Part shown: piece by piece, positions 32,830 through 41,748 of the stretch | Numbering within the stretch: position 1 is the first letter of the stretch | Layout: each line of letters starts with the position of its first letter | Source: Lachnospiraceae bacterium | GTDB lineage: Bacteria > Bacillota > Clostridia > Lachnospirales > Lachnospiraceae | DNA: 47,919 nt | Assembly (NCBI GenBank): GCA_017438775.1 | Contig: JAFRUR010000013.1 | Location: forward strand, 1-47,919 | Reading direction: 5' to 3' | Notes under the pieces: model-generated | Database searches by the model: none | What the model was told of the DNA's origin: nothing | What the model saw: only the letters and a program-made list of their open reading frames with translations | Position numbers and translations under genes: made by a program

Positions 32830-33624
32830 ATGAAAGAAGAGAGGACCGCGCCCGGTCAGGCAGTCCGGGACGCGCAGCACAAAAGGGTGGAAGAGAAGCC
32901 GCCCCGGGACGCATTTCGAAGGGGAAAACGCGGCGAAGTCCAGAGCCCTTCGTGGGAGGAGCGCGTATTGAGCGCGCGCCTGTTTGCAGGTCTTGATCCG
33001 GATGCGGTGCGCCGCTTTGTTCTTCCCTGCGGTCACTTGAAAACGTACCGGAGAGGAGAGATGGTTTACATAAAGCAGGACCGGGTGGAGCGTCTGGAGA
33101 TACTCCTGTCCGGCCGGGTGCATCTCCTGCATATCTTTGAGAGTGGGGCGCAGAGCATCATCAGCGTGCTGCAGGCGGGAGATACGCTGGGGCTGGAGCT
33201 CATTTTCACATCCTCCCGCGTGGCGCCGTACTACGCCCAGGCGCAGGAAGAGACTGTGTCCTTCTCGCTGCCGCGCAGCGTCTTCGGGGAGCAGAGTCCG
33301 CTTCCCGTTCTTCTGCGCTGCTTTCTGATGGAGCGCATCCTCAAAATGGTCTCTCACGACAATATCCGAAAGGAGTACCGGCTCGCGATCCTCTCGCAGA
33401 ACGGCCTGCGGGACCGCATTTGGACCTACCTCTCGATGCAGGCGGACAAGCGCGGGAGCGACACCGTGATCATCCCGTTTTCGCGGGAGGAGATGGCCTC
33501 GTTTCTCTGTGTGAACCGCTCCGCGCTCTCCCACGAACTGTCGCTCATGCGGCGCGACGGCATTCTGGACTTCAAAAGGAATAAATTCGTCCTTTTCCGC
33601 GGAAAAACCGGCTATTTTCATTGA
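32830..33624 (+). CDS. Crp/Fnr-family transcriptional regulator
   Basis: A protein of 264 residues. A charged N-terminal extension of about 45 residues precedes the cNMP-type effector barrel (ARLFAGLDPDAVRRFVLP ... YRRGEMVYIKQDRVERLEIL ... SVLQAGDTLGLELIF), then the dimer helix and a C-terminal HTH_Crp domain (FSREEMASFLCVNRSALSHEL). The four-cysteine FNR iron-sulfur pattern is absent. The ATG at 32830 has GGAGGA upstream; the open frame extends back only into the promoter. It lies 87 bp before the fatty-acid isomerase-like gene on the same strand and divergent from modA, so it could control either; I favour the fatty-acid cluster. Confidence 0.9.
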   Translation: MKEERTAPGQAVRDAQHKRVEEKPPRDAFRRGKRGEVQSPSWEERVLSARLFAGLDPDAVRRFVLPCGHLKTYRRGEMVYIKQDRVERLEILLSGRVHLLHIFESGAQSIISVLQAGDTLGLELIFTSSRVAPYYAQAQEETVSFSLPRSVFGEQSPLPVLLRCFLMERILKMVSHDNIRKEYRLAILSQNGLRDRIWTYLSMQADKRGSDTVIIPFSREEMASFLCVNRSALSHELSLMRRDGILDFKRNKFVLFRGKTGYFH

Positions 33625-33711
33625 CTCAGCAATTCGTCAGAGTTATAACAAAGGTAGCGCAAAGAATAGAAAGCGCCATCATAAAACCGCATCTGGACAA
33701 GGAGAAAGGCT

Positions 33712-35142
33712 ATGGAAAAAGACATTCGTATCGCGATCATCGGCGGCGGCCCCGCAGGTCTTGCGGCAGGCATGTACCTGGAGCAGAAGGGCTACGACAA
33801 CTACGTGATCTATGAGAAGACGGATCACGTGGGCGGCAAGTGCCACTCCCCCGAATGGAACGGAAAGCGCTACGAGATGGGCGCCATCATGGGTGTGCCG
33901 TCCTACTACGCGGTGCACGATATCGAACTCTTCGCGGGCGTGTCCCATGCGGACGGTCCCAAGCTTCACCGCACCTACCGCCTGCCGAACGGCCAGGTGG
34001 ACACCCGCTTCGATAAAAAACTCTTCAACCTGCCTCATCTGCTCAAACTGAAAAAGCAGATCAAGCAGTTCGGCGAGATCCTTGAGACCAAGTACAAGGG
34101 CTACGACGTCTGCGGTCACCGCGGCGTGTCCGAGGGACGCTACGAGGGCTTTGCCGTCACTCCCGGCCGTGAGCCGGTCTCCGGCGTGAACCCGAACCTG
34201 AAGGATCTGGCCCTGCCGTTCAAGAAGTTCGTGGAACTCAACAAGGTGCCGCTGGTGCAGGAGATCTGGGTGCAGCCTTTCACTTCCTTCGGCTACGGCT
34301 ACTTTGACGAGATCCCCGCTGCCTACGTCCTCAAGTATCTGGACTTCCAGACGATGATGAACTTCGTCAACGTGAACCTCTGGACCTGGAAGGACGGCAC
34401 ACAGAGCATCTACGAGGCCCTGAACCGCAAGCTGAAGCACCCCGCGGAGCTCAACAGCACCATCACCTCCATCACCCGCGGCGACAAGGTCACCGTGACC
34501 GTGAACGGCCGTGAGGAGATCTTCGACAAGCTCATCCTGACCGCTCCCCTGCAGGTCGGAAAGATCGACAATCCGGTGGCTCAGGGCCTGGACACCTATC
34601 TGGACGTGACCGAAGAGGAGAGAGCCCTGTTCTCCCGCATCGACTACGAGCGCTACGACACCATGGCGTTCATCACGAAGCCCGAAGCCTATCCGGAAGC
34701 TTCCTTCTATGTGGTGGACAACATGACGCCGCAGACCCTGGGCCACGGCATGGTCTTCTACATGCGCTGGGCCAAGGAACACCTGCAGCCCCTGGTGTCC
34801 TACGTGCTGCGCAAGCATAAGAACGAGAGCGAGACCGTGGAAGCCTACAAGGCCCGCCCGGAGCTCGGCTACGAGGATACCAAGAAGACCGTCCTGAAGG
34901 ATCTGGACAAGCTGGGCATCGCTCCCATCAAGGAAGAGGGCAAGGACAAGATCATCTACGAGTTCCAGGCCTACTACTTCCCGCACGTGTTCTCCGAGGA
35001 CTACGCGAACGGCTGGTATGAGAAGGTCGAGGCCATGCAGGGTCAGAAGAACACCTACTACGCCGGCGAGGTCATGTCCTTCGGCGACATGGACGAGACG
35101 GTGGAGTACTCCAGAGACCTGGTCGAGCGCTTCTTTGCGTAA
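33712..35142 (+). CDS. FAD-dependent fatty acid double-bond isomerase-like protein
   Basis: A flavoprotein of 476 residues with the FAD motif IAIIGGGPAGLAAGMYLEQK and Glu-containing IYEKTDHVGGKCHSPEW. From memory it closely resembles the Propionibacterium/Cutibacterium polyunsaturated fatty acid isomerase (PAI) along most of its length: RYEMGAIMGVPSY, DGPKLHR, PAAYVLKYLDFQTMM, LWTWKDGTQSIYEAL, YYFPHVFSEDY, and a C-terminal KNTYYAGEVMSFGDMDE. PAI turns linoleate into a conjugated isomer without net redox change. The length is about 50 residues more than PAI. AGGAGAAAGG precedes the ATG. It starts the 33.7-40.3 kb cluster. The exact substrate is not known. Confidence 0.82.
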   Translation: MEKDIRIAIIGGGPAGLAAGMYLEQKGYDNYVIYEKTDHVGGKCHSPEWNGKRYEMGAIMGVPSYYAVHDIELFAGVSHADGPKLHRTYRLPNGQVDTRFDKKLFNLPHLLKLKKQIKQFGEILETKYKGYDVCGHRGVSEGRYEGFAVTPGREPVSGVNPNLKDLALPFKKFVELNKVPLVQEIWVQPFTSFGYGYFDEIPAAYVLKYLDFQTMMNFVNVNLWTWKDGTQSIYEALNRKLKHPAELNSTITSITRGDKVTVTVNGREEIFDKLILTAPLQVGKIDNPVAQGLDTYLDVTEEERALFSRIDYERYDTMAFITKPEAYPEASFYVVDNMTPQTLGHGMVFYMRWAKEHLQPLVSYVLRKHKNESETVEAYKARPELGYEDTKKTVLKDLDKLGIAPIKEEGKDKIIYEFQAYYFPHVFSEDYANGWYEKVEAMQGQKNTYYAGEVMSFGDMDETVEYSRDLVERFFA

Positions 35143-35180
35143 GGCGCCCGCGTTCGGAGCAAACAGATAATGCATCGGGA

Positions 35181-35208
35181 AATAGAGAGATGGAACGGTC
35201 TCTCTATT
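35181..35208. terminator. Intercistronic hairpin
   Basis: A perfect 10-bp stem, AATAGAGAGA with TCTCTCTATT, around 8 bases, followed by TCTCG rather than a U-tract. It lies between the isomerase-like gene and the desaturase-like gene and may act as a partial terminator or as an mRNA-stabilising end. Confidence 0.4.
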
Positions 35209-35227
35209 TCTCGATATGGAGGAAATG

Positions 35228-36811
35228 ATGGAAGACAGAAAACATTTTCGCGATTCCTATGACGCCGTCGTGATTGGCGGCGCCCTTGCCGGACTCGCCT
35301 CTGCGCTGACGCTGGCAAACAAGGGGAAGAAGGTCCTCGTGCTGGAGCAGCACAACCTGCCCGGCGGCGTGGCCACCTCCTTCGTGCGCGGCGGCGTGGA
35401 GATCGAGGCCACCCTGCACGAGATGATGTCCATCGGCCCGAAGGAGTGCCCGCTCAAGATCCGGAACTTCTTCGACGAGATGGGCGTGGACATCGAGTGG
35501 CTGCGCGTCCCGGACGCCTACCGCTTTGTGGACGACGTCTCCGGCGTGAACGTCCTCGTGCATCCCGGCACGCACGGAAATTTCGAGACTCCCGCAAAGG
35601 AGATCGCCTCTGCCTGTGACGATGCGGATGGCAGCGTTTACCGCAGGGTCCTGGAGCTCCTGCAGCTCTGCAGCCGTGTGTACGACTCGGTCAACATCCT
35701 GTCGGTCACGCATATGTCCAAGCCGGCGATGCTCCTCAAGCACCCGGATTTCGTCAAGACCGCGGGCTATTCCGCCAAGGACGTGATCGATACGTTCCAC
35801 CTGCCCAAAAAGGCGGTGGACATCCTGTCCGCGTACTGGATCTACGTGGGCGACACCCTCGAGAACCTGCCCTTCACCATCTGGGCGGTCCTGATGGCGG
35901 ACTACCTGGGCTACGGCTCCTACGTCCCCAAGAAGTTCTCGCACGAGATGGCTCTCAAGATGGCCGAGCGCGCGATCGCCATGGGCGCGCAGATGGAGTT
36001 CGGCGTGCGCGTGGACAAGATCCTCGTGAAGGACGGCCACGTCGCAGGCGTGCGCCTCGCAAACGGCGAGGAAGTGAGGACCCGCTACGTGGTCTGCTCC
36101 GCCTACCCCGACAAGGCCTACACGCAGATGATCGAGCCCGCCTCGGCGGTGCCGGAAGGCGCCATCAAATTCGTGAACGCGAAGACCGTGGGTCTGACCT
36201 GCTTCTCGGTAGTGCTGCTCCTGGACGGCAGCCCGGAGGAACTGGGGATCCGGGATTACTCCACGTTCTATGCGCCGAAGGGCATGGACCTGAAGAAGAT
36301 CTTCGACGAGTGCGGCACGGACGGCCCTTACAACTACATCACCTCGATCTGCACCAACCTCGCGAACCCCGGCTGCACGCCGGAGGGCACCTGCATCTAC
36401 TCCATTACCGCGCTTCCGAAGCCCGAGGGCTGGATGGGCGTCACGGAGGAAAACTACGAGGAACTCAAGAGAAAGAACGCGGAGTACTTCATCGACATGG
36501 AGTCGAAGCGTCTGGGCGTGAATCTGAGGGACCACATTCTGGAGATCGTCATCGAGACGCCCGTCACGATCTCGCATTACACCGGTGCCTACCGCGGCTC
36601 TGTGTACGGCTACATGCACACCATGGATGACCACATCGTCGCCCGCCTGCAGATGAGCGAGAAGGAGAACTACATTCCCGGTCTGGCCTTTGCGGGCGCG
36701 CACCAGATCTCCGGCGACGGCATGGGCCCGGCGGTCACCAACGGGCGCAAGGGTGCGAAGATCATTCTGGATCAGATGGCGGAAGAGGAAAGGAGCGGCA
36801 GGAAGGCATGA
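35228..36811 (+). CDS. Phytoene desaturase-like FAD oxidoreductase
   Basis: A protein of 527 residues in the CrtI/retinol-saturase-like superfamily. The N-terminal FAD motif is VVIGGALAGLASALTLANKG, an unusual GGALAG in place of GAGxxG, then VLEQHNLPGGVATSFVRGG. The C-terminal FAD-binding segment is AFAGAHQISGDGMGPAVTNG. CrtI-type enzymes add or remove carbon-carbon double bonds in lipids. Next to an isomerase-like enzyme and a ferredoxin reductase-like protein, a double-bond reductase (saturase) role is plausible but inferred. I chose the third ATG (35228), 5 bases after GGAGG; two ATGs lie just upstream in frame. It overlaps the next gene by ATGA. Confidence 0.8.
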   Translation: MEDRKHFRDSYDAVVIGGALAGLASALTLANKGKKVLVLEQHNLPGGVATSFVRGGVEIEATLHEMMSIGPKECPLKIRNFFDEMGVDIEWLRVPDAYRFVDDVSGVNVLVHPGTHGNFETPAKEIASACDDADGSVYRRVLELLQLCSRVYDSVNILSVTHMSKPAMLLKHPDFVKTAGYSAKDVIDTFHLPKKAVDILSAYWIYVGDTLENLPFTIWAVLMADYLGYGSYVPKKFSHEMALKMAERAIAMGAQMEFGVRVDKILVKDGHVAGVRLANGEEVRTRYVVCSAYPDKAYTQMIEPASAVPEGAIKFVNAKTVGLTCFSVVLLLDGSPEELGIRDYSTFYAPKGMDLKKIFDECGTDGPYNYITSICTNLANPGCTPEGTCIYSITALPKPEGWMGVTEENYEELKRKNAEYFIDMESKRLGVNLRDHILEIVIETPVTISHYTGAYRGSVYGYMHTMDDHIVARLQMSEKENYIPGLAFAGAHQISGDGMGPAVTNGRKGAKIILDQMAEEERSGRKA

Positions 36812-37983
36812 AAGTCAAAGGATTTCTGAAAGACGTCGGCGGCGCCTCTGCCGTCACGAAGAGAAGACAGGCCGCCTATGACCGCGCCTCCGCGAAGCCC
36901 GCGCACAAAGACCCCATGGGGGCGGTGGCAAAGGCTCTGCATCCGGGACTGATTCCCCTCACCGTGGAGAGCGTGCGCCCGGCCAGCAAAACCGCGAAGA
37001 CCATCCGCTTCACGTCGGAGGCCCACCTGCCGTATTTCCGCGCCGGTCAGTTCCTGACCCTCGTGATCGAGAGGGACGGCTACCGCGTCACGCGCCCGTA
37101 CTCCATCTCCAGCGCGCCGTATGAGACCCGCGGGGAGCACCCCTGTGTGGAGATCACCGTGCGCCGGCCGAAAGAGGGCGGCTTCATCGCCAATTATCTC
37201 TATGACGAGGTCAGGGCGGGCGACACCTTCCTGGGCGAGGTCGGTCTGGGCGAGTTCCATTACGAGGCCCTGCGCGACGCGCGCCACGTGGTGGCGGCGG
37301 CCGGCGGCAGCGGCATCACGCCCTTCGTCTCCATGGCGAAGGAGATCAAAAACGGCCGCGAGGACTTCGACCTGACCATCCTCTACGGTTCCGTCTCCGA
37401 GGATGACATCGTCCTGCGCGAGGAACTTGAGGCCGCGGCCTGCGACAGGGTGCACGTGGTGCACGTCCTCTCCGGGGACAACCCCGGCTGGACGGGTGAG
37501 AAGGGCTTTCTGAATCGCGACATCATCAAAAAGTACTCCGCCGAGGACACTACGTACTTCGTGTGCGGTCCGCAGGTCATGTACGATTTCGTGCAGAAGG
37601 AGCTGGAGGCCTTGAGCGTGCCCAAACGGCGCGTGCGCTTCGAGGTCTTCGGCCAGGTGCGCGACATCACCGCGTTTGCGGGATACCCGCAGGAAAAGAA
37701 GGACGACACCTACCGTCTGCGCGTGCGCATCGGCGTTTCCGAGACGGAGATCCCCGCGAGGGCGTCGGAACCCATCGCGGTGGCCCTCGAGCGCGCCGGC
37801 CTGAAGATCCACACGGCCTGCCGGAGCGGCAGCTGCGGCTTCTGCCGCATCAAGGTCCTGAGCGGAAAATACTTCGTCTGTCCTCAGAACGACGGGCGCC
37901 GCGGCGCGGACCGTGATTTCCACTACGTCCATGCCTGTTCGACCTATCCTCTGGGCGACATGACCGTGAAGGTCAATATCTGA
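36808..37983 (+). CDS. Ferredoxin reductase-type flavoprotein with C-terminal 2Fe-2S domain
   Basis: A protein of 391 residues with three parts: an FAD domain with RPYSISSAP (about 95), an NAD(P) domain with AAAGGSGITPFVSMAKE and FVCGPQVMYDF, and a C-terminal plant-type ferredoxin domain with HTACRSGSCGFCRIKV and a distal YVHACSTYPLGD that complete four cysteines. It can pass electrons from NAD(P)H through FAD and 2Fe-2S to a partner. A basic N-terminal leader of about 40 residues precedes the fold. Overlap with the desaturase-like gene makes that flavoprotein the likely electron acceptor (inference). Confidence 0.9.
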   Translation: MKVKGFLKDVGGASAVTKRRQAAYDRASAKPAHKDPMGAVAKALHPGLIPLTVESVRPASKTAKTIRFTSEAHLPYFRAGQFLTLVIERDGYRVTRPYSISSAPYETRGEHPCVEITVRRPKEGGFIANYLYDEVRAGDTFLGEVGLGEFHYEALRDARHVVAAAGGSGITPFVSMAKEIKNGREDFDLTILYGSVSEDDIVLREELEAAACDRVHVVHVLSGDNPGWTGEKGFLNRDIIKKYSAEDTTYFVCGPQVMYDFVQKELEALSVPKRRVRFEVFGQVRDITAFAGYPQEKKDDTYRLRVRIGVSETEIPARASEPIAVALERAGLKIHTACRSGSCGFCRIKVLSGKYFVCPQNDGRRGADRDFHYVHACSTYPLGDMTVKVNI

Positions 37984-37986
37984 GCC

Positions 37987-39294
37987 ATGGCAGTGCGCTA
38001 TACAACGCTGCGCGGACTGCTCGCGGGGCAGGATCCGGAGGCCCCCGCCCTGGAAAAACTCACGCCGGAGGGCCCGGTGCGCCTGACCTATGGGGAACTC
38101 CTGGCCGCGGCGGAGAATTATCCCGTTCCGGCGGAGCAGAACGTCGGCATCTTCTGCGACAACAGCATCGAGTCCGTCACCGCCGTTTTCGGTCTGGCCG
38201 GCAGGCGCCGCCTGGTGCTTCTGGACCCGGCAGGAAACGAGGAGACCCTGCGGGAGCAGATCGAGCGCGCCCACGCCGCAAAACTGATCGGTCATACGGA
38301 CGCGGAGGACATTTCTCCCGCGCAGACGGACGGCGGCCCCGGCACGGAGATCCTGTTCTTTACGAGCGGGACCACGGAGAGCGCCCGCGCGGTCATGCTG
38401 GACGAATCGCGCCTGTGCGCCGCGGCGTACAACGGCGGGAGCCTGCTCCCCCTGGCGCCGCAGGACAGGCTGCTGTCCGTCCTGCCGCACTCCCACGTCT
38501 TCGGGTTCGTCTGCAGCCTGCTCTGGCCGCTCTCGTGCGGCGCGGAGGTCTGCCTGGGGCGCGGCCTGAAACAGATCTTTTTCGATTTCGCGGCCTACCG
38601 GCCCACGGCGTCGAGCCTGGTGCCGGAGATGGCCGGCTTCCTCGCGGCGCGGGGGCTCCTGAACGAGGAACTCCGGCTGGTTCTGATTGGGGCGGGAGAC
38701 TGCCCGGACAGCGTCCTCGCCGCCGTGAAGGCCCGCGGCATCCGCGTGAGCTTCGGCTACGGCCTGACGGAGACCAGCTCCGGCATCGCCCTCTCCCTGG
38801 GAGAAGACCCGCGCGCGATGACCGTCTGTCCCGATTACCGGCTGGAGATCGCGGAGGACGGGGAGATCGTCGTTTCGTGCGATACGACCCTGATGAAGGG
38901 CTATTACGAGGACCCGGAAGCGACCGAAAAGGTCCTGCGGGACGGGCGTCTGTATACCGGAGATCTGGGCCGCATCGAGGACGGGAAGCTCTTCCTGACC
39001 GGGCGCAAAAAAGAGGTGCTCGTGATGGGGGACGGGACCAAGGTGTTCCTGCCCGCCTATGAGCGCGCTCTGGCCGCTCTGCTGGGCGAGGGGAGCGACT
39101 TTGCCGTCGTGCAGAGGCCGGATAAGACCCTGGCGCTCTATGCGGCAAAGCCGCGGGAGATCGAAGAGAAGATCGACGCCTTTAACGCCGGACAGACGCG
39201 TTCGCAGCGAATCGCGCAGATCGTTTACGTGGACAGCATCCCGCGCACGGCCACCGGCAAGGTGCGCCGGTACCTGCTTTCGGAAGGAGAATAA
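37987..39294 (+). CDS. Compact AMP-forming acyl ligase (acyl-ACP or acyl-CoA synthetase)
   Basis: A protein of 435 residues, shorter than the usual 500-550. The adenylation motifs are FFTSGTTESARAVML (P-loop), FGYGLTETSSGIAL, YTGDLGRIEDGKLFLTGRKK and the C-terminal catalytic lysine in RTATGKVRRYLL. In the P-loop the usual PKG is ARA. It should activate a fatty acid as acyl-AMP and pass it to a thiol. The ACP gene begins 3 bp after its stop, so loading of that ACP is more likely than CoA. The N-terminal subdomain is reduced. Confidence 0.87.
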   Translation: MAVRYTTLRGLLAGQDPEAPALEKLTPEGPVRLTYGELLAAAENYPVPAEQNVGIFCDNSIESVTAVFGLAGRRRLVLLDPAGNEETLREQIERAHAAKLIGHTDAEDISPAQTDGGPGTEILFFTSGTTESARAVMLDESRLCAAAYNGGSLLPLAPQDRLLSVLPHSHVFGFVCSLLWPLSCGAEVCLGRGLKQIFFDFAAYRPTASSLVPEMAGFLAARGLLNEELRLVLIGAGDCPDSVLAAVKARGIRVSFGYGLTETSSGIALSLGEDPRAMTVCPDYRLEIAEDGEIVVSCDTTLMKGYYEDPEATEKVLRDGRLYTGDLGRIEDGKLFLTGRKKEVLVMGDGTKVFLPAYERALAALLGEGSDFAVVQRPDKTLALYAAKPREIEEKIDAFNAGQTRSQRIAQIVYVDSIPRTATGKVRRYLLSEGE

Positions 39295-39297
39295 GAT

Positions 39298-39552
39298 ATG
39301 CAGAGAGAAGAGATCGCGGCCAAGGTGCGGGAGCTCATCCGCACGCATCAGCCCGGTTTTGAGGATGTGGATATTCAGGAGGATACCCGCATCAACACGG
39401 AGGCAGGCTTCGATTCCCTGACCTTCGTCTATATCATGTGCAAGATCGAGGCGGAGCTCGGGATCTCGATCCCGCACCGCAGGTGGGAGAAGATGCTCAC
39501 CTTCGGCGACGTGCTGGACGCCATCGAGAAAGAACTGGCCAAAAAGAAATGA
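39298..39552 (+). CDS. Acyl carrier protein
   Basis: An 84-residue acidic four-helix carrier. Ser40 in EAGFDSLTFVYIM is the phosphopantetheine site (DSL motif). It is not accompanied by fatty acid synthase genes, so it is a dedicated carrier for this cluster and not the housekeeping AcpP. AAGGAG precedes the ATG. It overlaps the thioesterase gene by ATGA. Confidence 0.93.
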   Translation: MQREEIAAKVRELIRTHQPGFEDVDIQEDTRINTEAGFDSLTFVYIMCKIEAELGISIPHRRWEKMLTFGDVLDAIEKELAKKK

Positions 39553-40259
39553 GCGCGGAGTATCGGAAGGAACTCCGTCTGCGCGCGGAGCACGTGGACT
39601 GCTTCCGCCGCCTTCGCCTTTCCGTGCTGATGCGCCTCTTTCAGGAGTGCTGCATCGCCCACACGGAAGAACTGGGCATGGGACGGGAGAAGACCCTGGA
39701 CCGGGGACTTCTTTGGGTCGTGAACACGGAAACCGTTGTGATAAGCCGGCTTCCGGTGTATGATGAGAGTGTCACGCTGGTCTGCCGTCCGGGGAGGACC
39801 ATGCACCTGTTCTTCCCGCGTCAGATGGAGGTGCTGGACGAGACCGGCCGCGTCCTGATCCGCGTGGGCGCCCTGTGGTCGCTCATCGACCGGGAGACGC
39901 GCAGAATTGCGGACCCCGCGGAGCATGGCGTTTTCATCGAGGGCGATCTGCGCCCGGATGACGTGATGCCGGCGCTGTCCCTGCCGCACCGCGAGCTCTC
40001 GGGCAGGGCGGAACTGTCCGCCGATTATTCGCGGGTGGACATCAACGGACACATGAACAACGCGGTCTATCTGGACGCGCTGACGGACCTGATCGAGCCG
40101 GAGCGCATCGGACAGATCCAAAGGGCGGACCTGGTCTTTGTGAAGGAACTGCCCCTGGGCAGCCGGACGGAGCTTTCCTACGGGGAGGAGGACGGCGTTT
40201 TCCTCGCCCACTGTGCGGAGTTTTCCGCACGGCTCACGTTTGCCCCGGAAATGTCCTGA
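39549..40259 (+). CDS. Acyl-ACP thioesterase (double hotdog)
   Basis: A protein of 236 residues with two hotdog repeats, as in bacterial and plant FatA/FatB-type thioesterases. The first carries FQECCIAHTEELGMG and LWVVNTETVVISRLP. The second has the catalytic DINGHMNNAVYLD (DxNxHxN). It releases free fatty acid from the acyl carrier protein just upstream. The start is the ATG in the ATGA overlap with the ACP stop. It closes the cluster. Confidence 0.9.
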   Translation: MSAEYRKELRLRAEHVDCFRRLRLSVLMRLFQECCIAHTEELGMGREKTLDRGLLWVVNTETVVISRLPVYDESVTLVCRPGRTMHLFFPRQMEVLDETGRVLIRVGALWSLIDRETRRIADPAEHGVFIEGDLRPDDVMPALSLPHRELSGRAELSADYSRVDINGHMNNAVYLDALTDLIEPERIGQIQRADLVFVKELPLGSRTELSYGEEDGVFLAHCAEFSARLTFAPEMS

Positions 40260-40366
40260 GACCGCGCAGGCACAGGTGTCTGTAAAGAAAGAAAACAAGC
40301 GCCGGCCCGGTGCAGAGGATCTGTCCGAGGCCGGCGCACCAGCATGAGGCGAGAGGAGAAGTCACG

Positions 40367-41671
40367 ATGAGGATGGTCGACCTGATTCGGAAAAAGCGCG
40401 ACGGACTTCCGCTCACGAAGGAAGAGATCCGCTTTTTCACGGAAGGCTATGTGAGCGGAGTTATTCCGGATTACCAGGCTGCCGCGCTCCTGATGGCGAT
40501 CTGGTTTCGGGGGATGGACCGCGAGGAGACCGCGGAACTGACCTTCGCGATCCGCGACTCCGGAGAAAAGATCGACCTCTCGGGGATCGATGGCGTGCGC
40601 GCGGACAAGCATTCGACGGGCGGCGTCGGAGACAAGACGAGCCTGATCGTCGCGCCCATCGTGGCGAGCTGCGGCGTGAAGGTCGCGAAGATCTCGGGCC
40701 GCGGCCTGGGGCACACCGGCGGGACCGTCGACAAGCTGGAATCCATCCCCGGGTACCGGACCGACCTCTCGGAAGAGGAATTCATCGGCGTCGTGAACCG
40801 CACCGGGATCGCGATCGTCGGCCAGAGCCGCGAAGTGGCGCCGGCGGACAAGAAGCTGTACGCGCTCCGCGACGTGACGTCCACCGTGGACAGCGTTCCC
40901 CTGATCGTTTCCAGCATCATGGGAAAGAAGCTGGCCGTAGGCGACGACGTGATCGTGCTGGACGTGAAGACCGGCAGCGGCTCCTTCATGAAGACGGAGG
41001 AGGACAGCCGGCAGCTCGCGGAGATCCTGGTCGATATCGGAAAGAAGGCCGGCAAAAAGATCATGGCGCTGATCACCGACATGGACCGCCCTCTGGGCGA
41101 ATACGTCGGCAACGCGCTCGAGGTCCGGGAGGCGATCGAGACCCTGAAGGGCCGGGGTCCCGGGGATCTGCGCGAGATCTGCGAAGTGCTCTCCGGAGCG
41201 ATCCTGATGCTGTCGGGCTTTGCCGGCACGATGGAGGAGGGCAGGACCCTCGCGAAACAGGCCGTAAAGAGCGGCGCTGCGCTCAGGAAACTGCGTGAGA
41301 TGATCGAAGCGCAGGGAGGAGATCCGCTGGTCACGGAGGACTACGGACGCTTCGGGACCGCGCCGGTCGAATGCGAAGTGCCCGCGGCGCAGGACGGGTA
41401 TATCGCGGCGATGGACACCGAGGCCATCGGAAAGGCGAGCCTGCTCCTCGGAGCGGGACGGAATACGATGGCGGACAGGATCGACATGACGGCGGGCATT
41501 CGAATCCTCAAAAAGACGGGGGACCGTGTGAAGAAGGGAGAGCCGGTCGCGGTGTTTTACACGTCGGACAGATCGCGTCTTGACGGCGCGCAGGCCGTGT
41601 ACGGACAGGCGCTCACCTATTCTGAAACCGGGCCCGCGCCGCGCCCGCTGGTGCTGGGCACGGTGGAGTAA
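40367..41671 (+). CDS. pdp: Pyrimidine-nucleoside phosphorylase
   Basis: Splits thymidine, uridine or deoxyuridine with phosphate to the base and (deoxy)ribose 1-phosphate. The 434 residues have the phosphate loop [18 protein letters not shown] and the family signature [20 protein letters not shown], and the C-terminal PYNP domain ([16 protein letters not shown]). GAGAGGAGAA precedes the ATG at 40367. A stem of 9 bp (GCGCCGGCC/GGCCGGCGC, about 40299-40337) with a long loop lies in the leader. It starts the deo operon. Confidence 0.96.
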   Translation: MRMVDLIRKKRDGLPLTKEEIRFFTEGYVSGVIPDYQAAALLMAIWFRGMDREETAELTFAIRDSGEKIDLSGIDGVRADKHSTGGVGDKTSLIVAPIVASCGVKVAKISGRGLGHTGGTVDKLESIPGYRTDLSEEEFIGVVNRTGIAIVGQSREVAPADKKLYALRDVTSTVDSVPLIVSSIMGKKLAVGDDVIVLDVKTGSGSFMKTEEDSRQLAEILVDIGKKAGKKIMALITDMDRPLGEYVGNALEVREAIETLKGRGPGDLREICEVLSGAILMLSGFAGTMEEGRTLAKQAVKSGAALRKLREMIEAQGGDPLVTEDYGRFGTAPVECEVPAAQDGYIAAMDTEAIGKASLLLGAGRNTMADRIDMTAGIRILKKTGDRVKKGEPVAVFYTSDRSRLDGAQAVYGQALTYSETGPAPRPLVLGTVE

Positions 41672-41748
41672 CGGGCCGGCGGGGCCGTCCTGACGCACCG
41701 CAAAAACAGCATTTCCGCCGCAGCGACTGCGGCAGCAGGGAGAGAACC

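Noticed and set aside
40299..40337. Terminator after the thioesterase gene
   Set aside because: The 9-bp GC stem has a 21-base loop and no U-tract, so I treat it as leader structure of pdp only.
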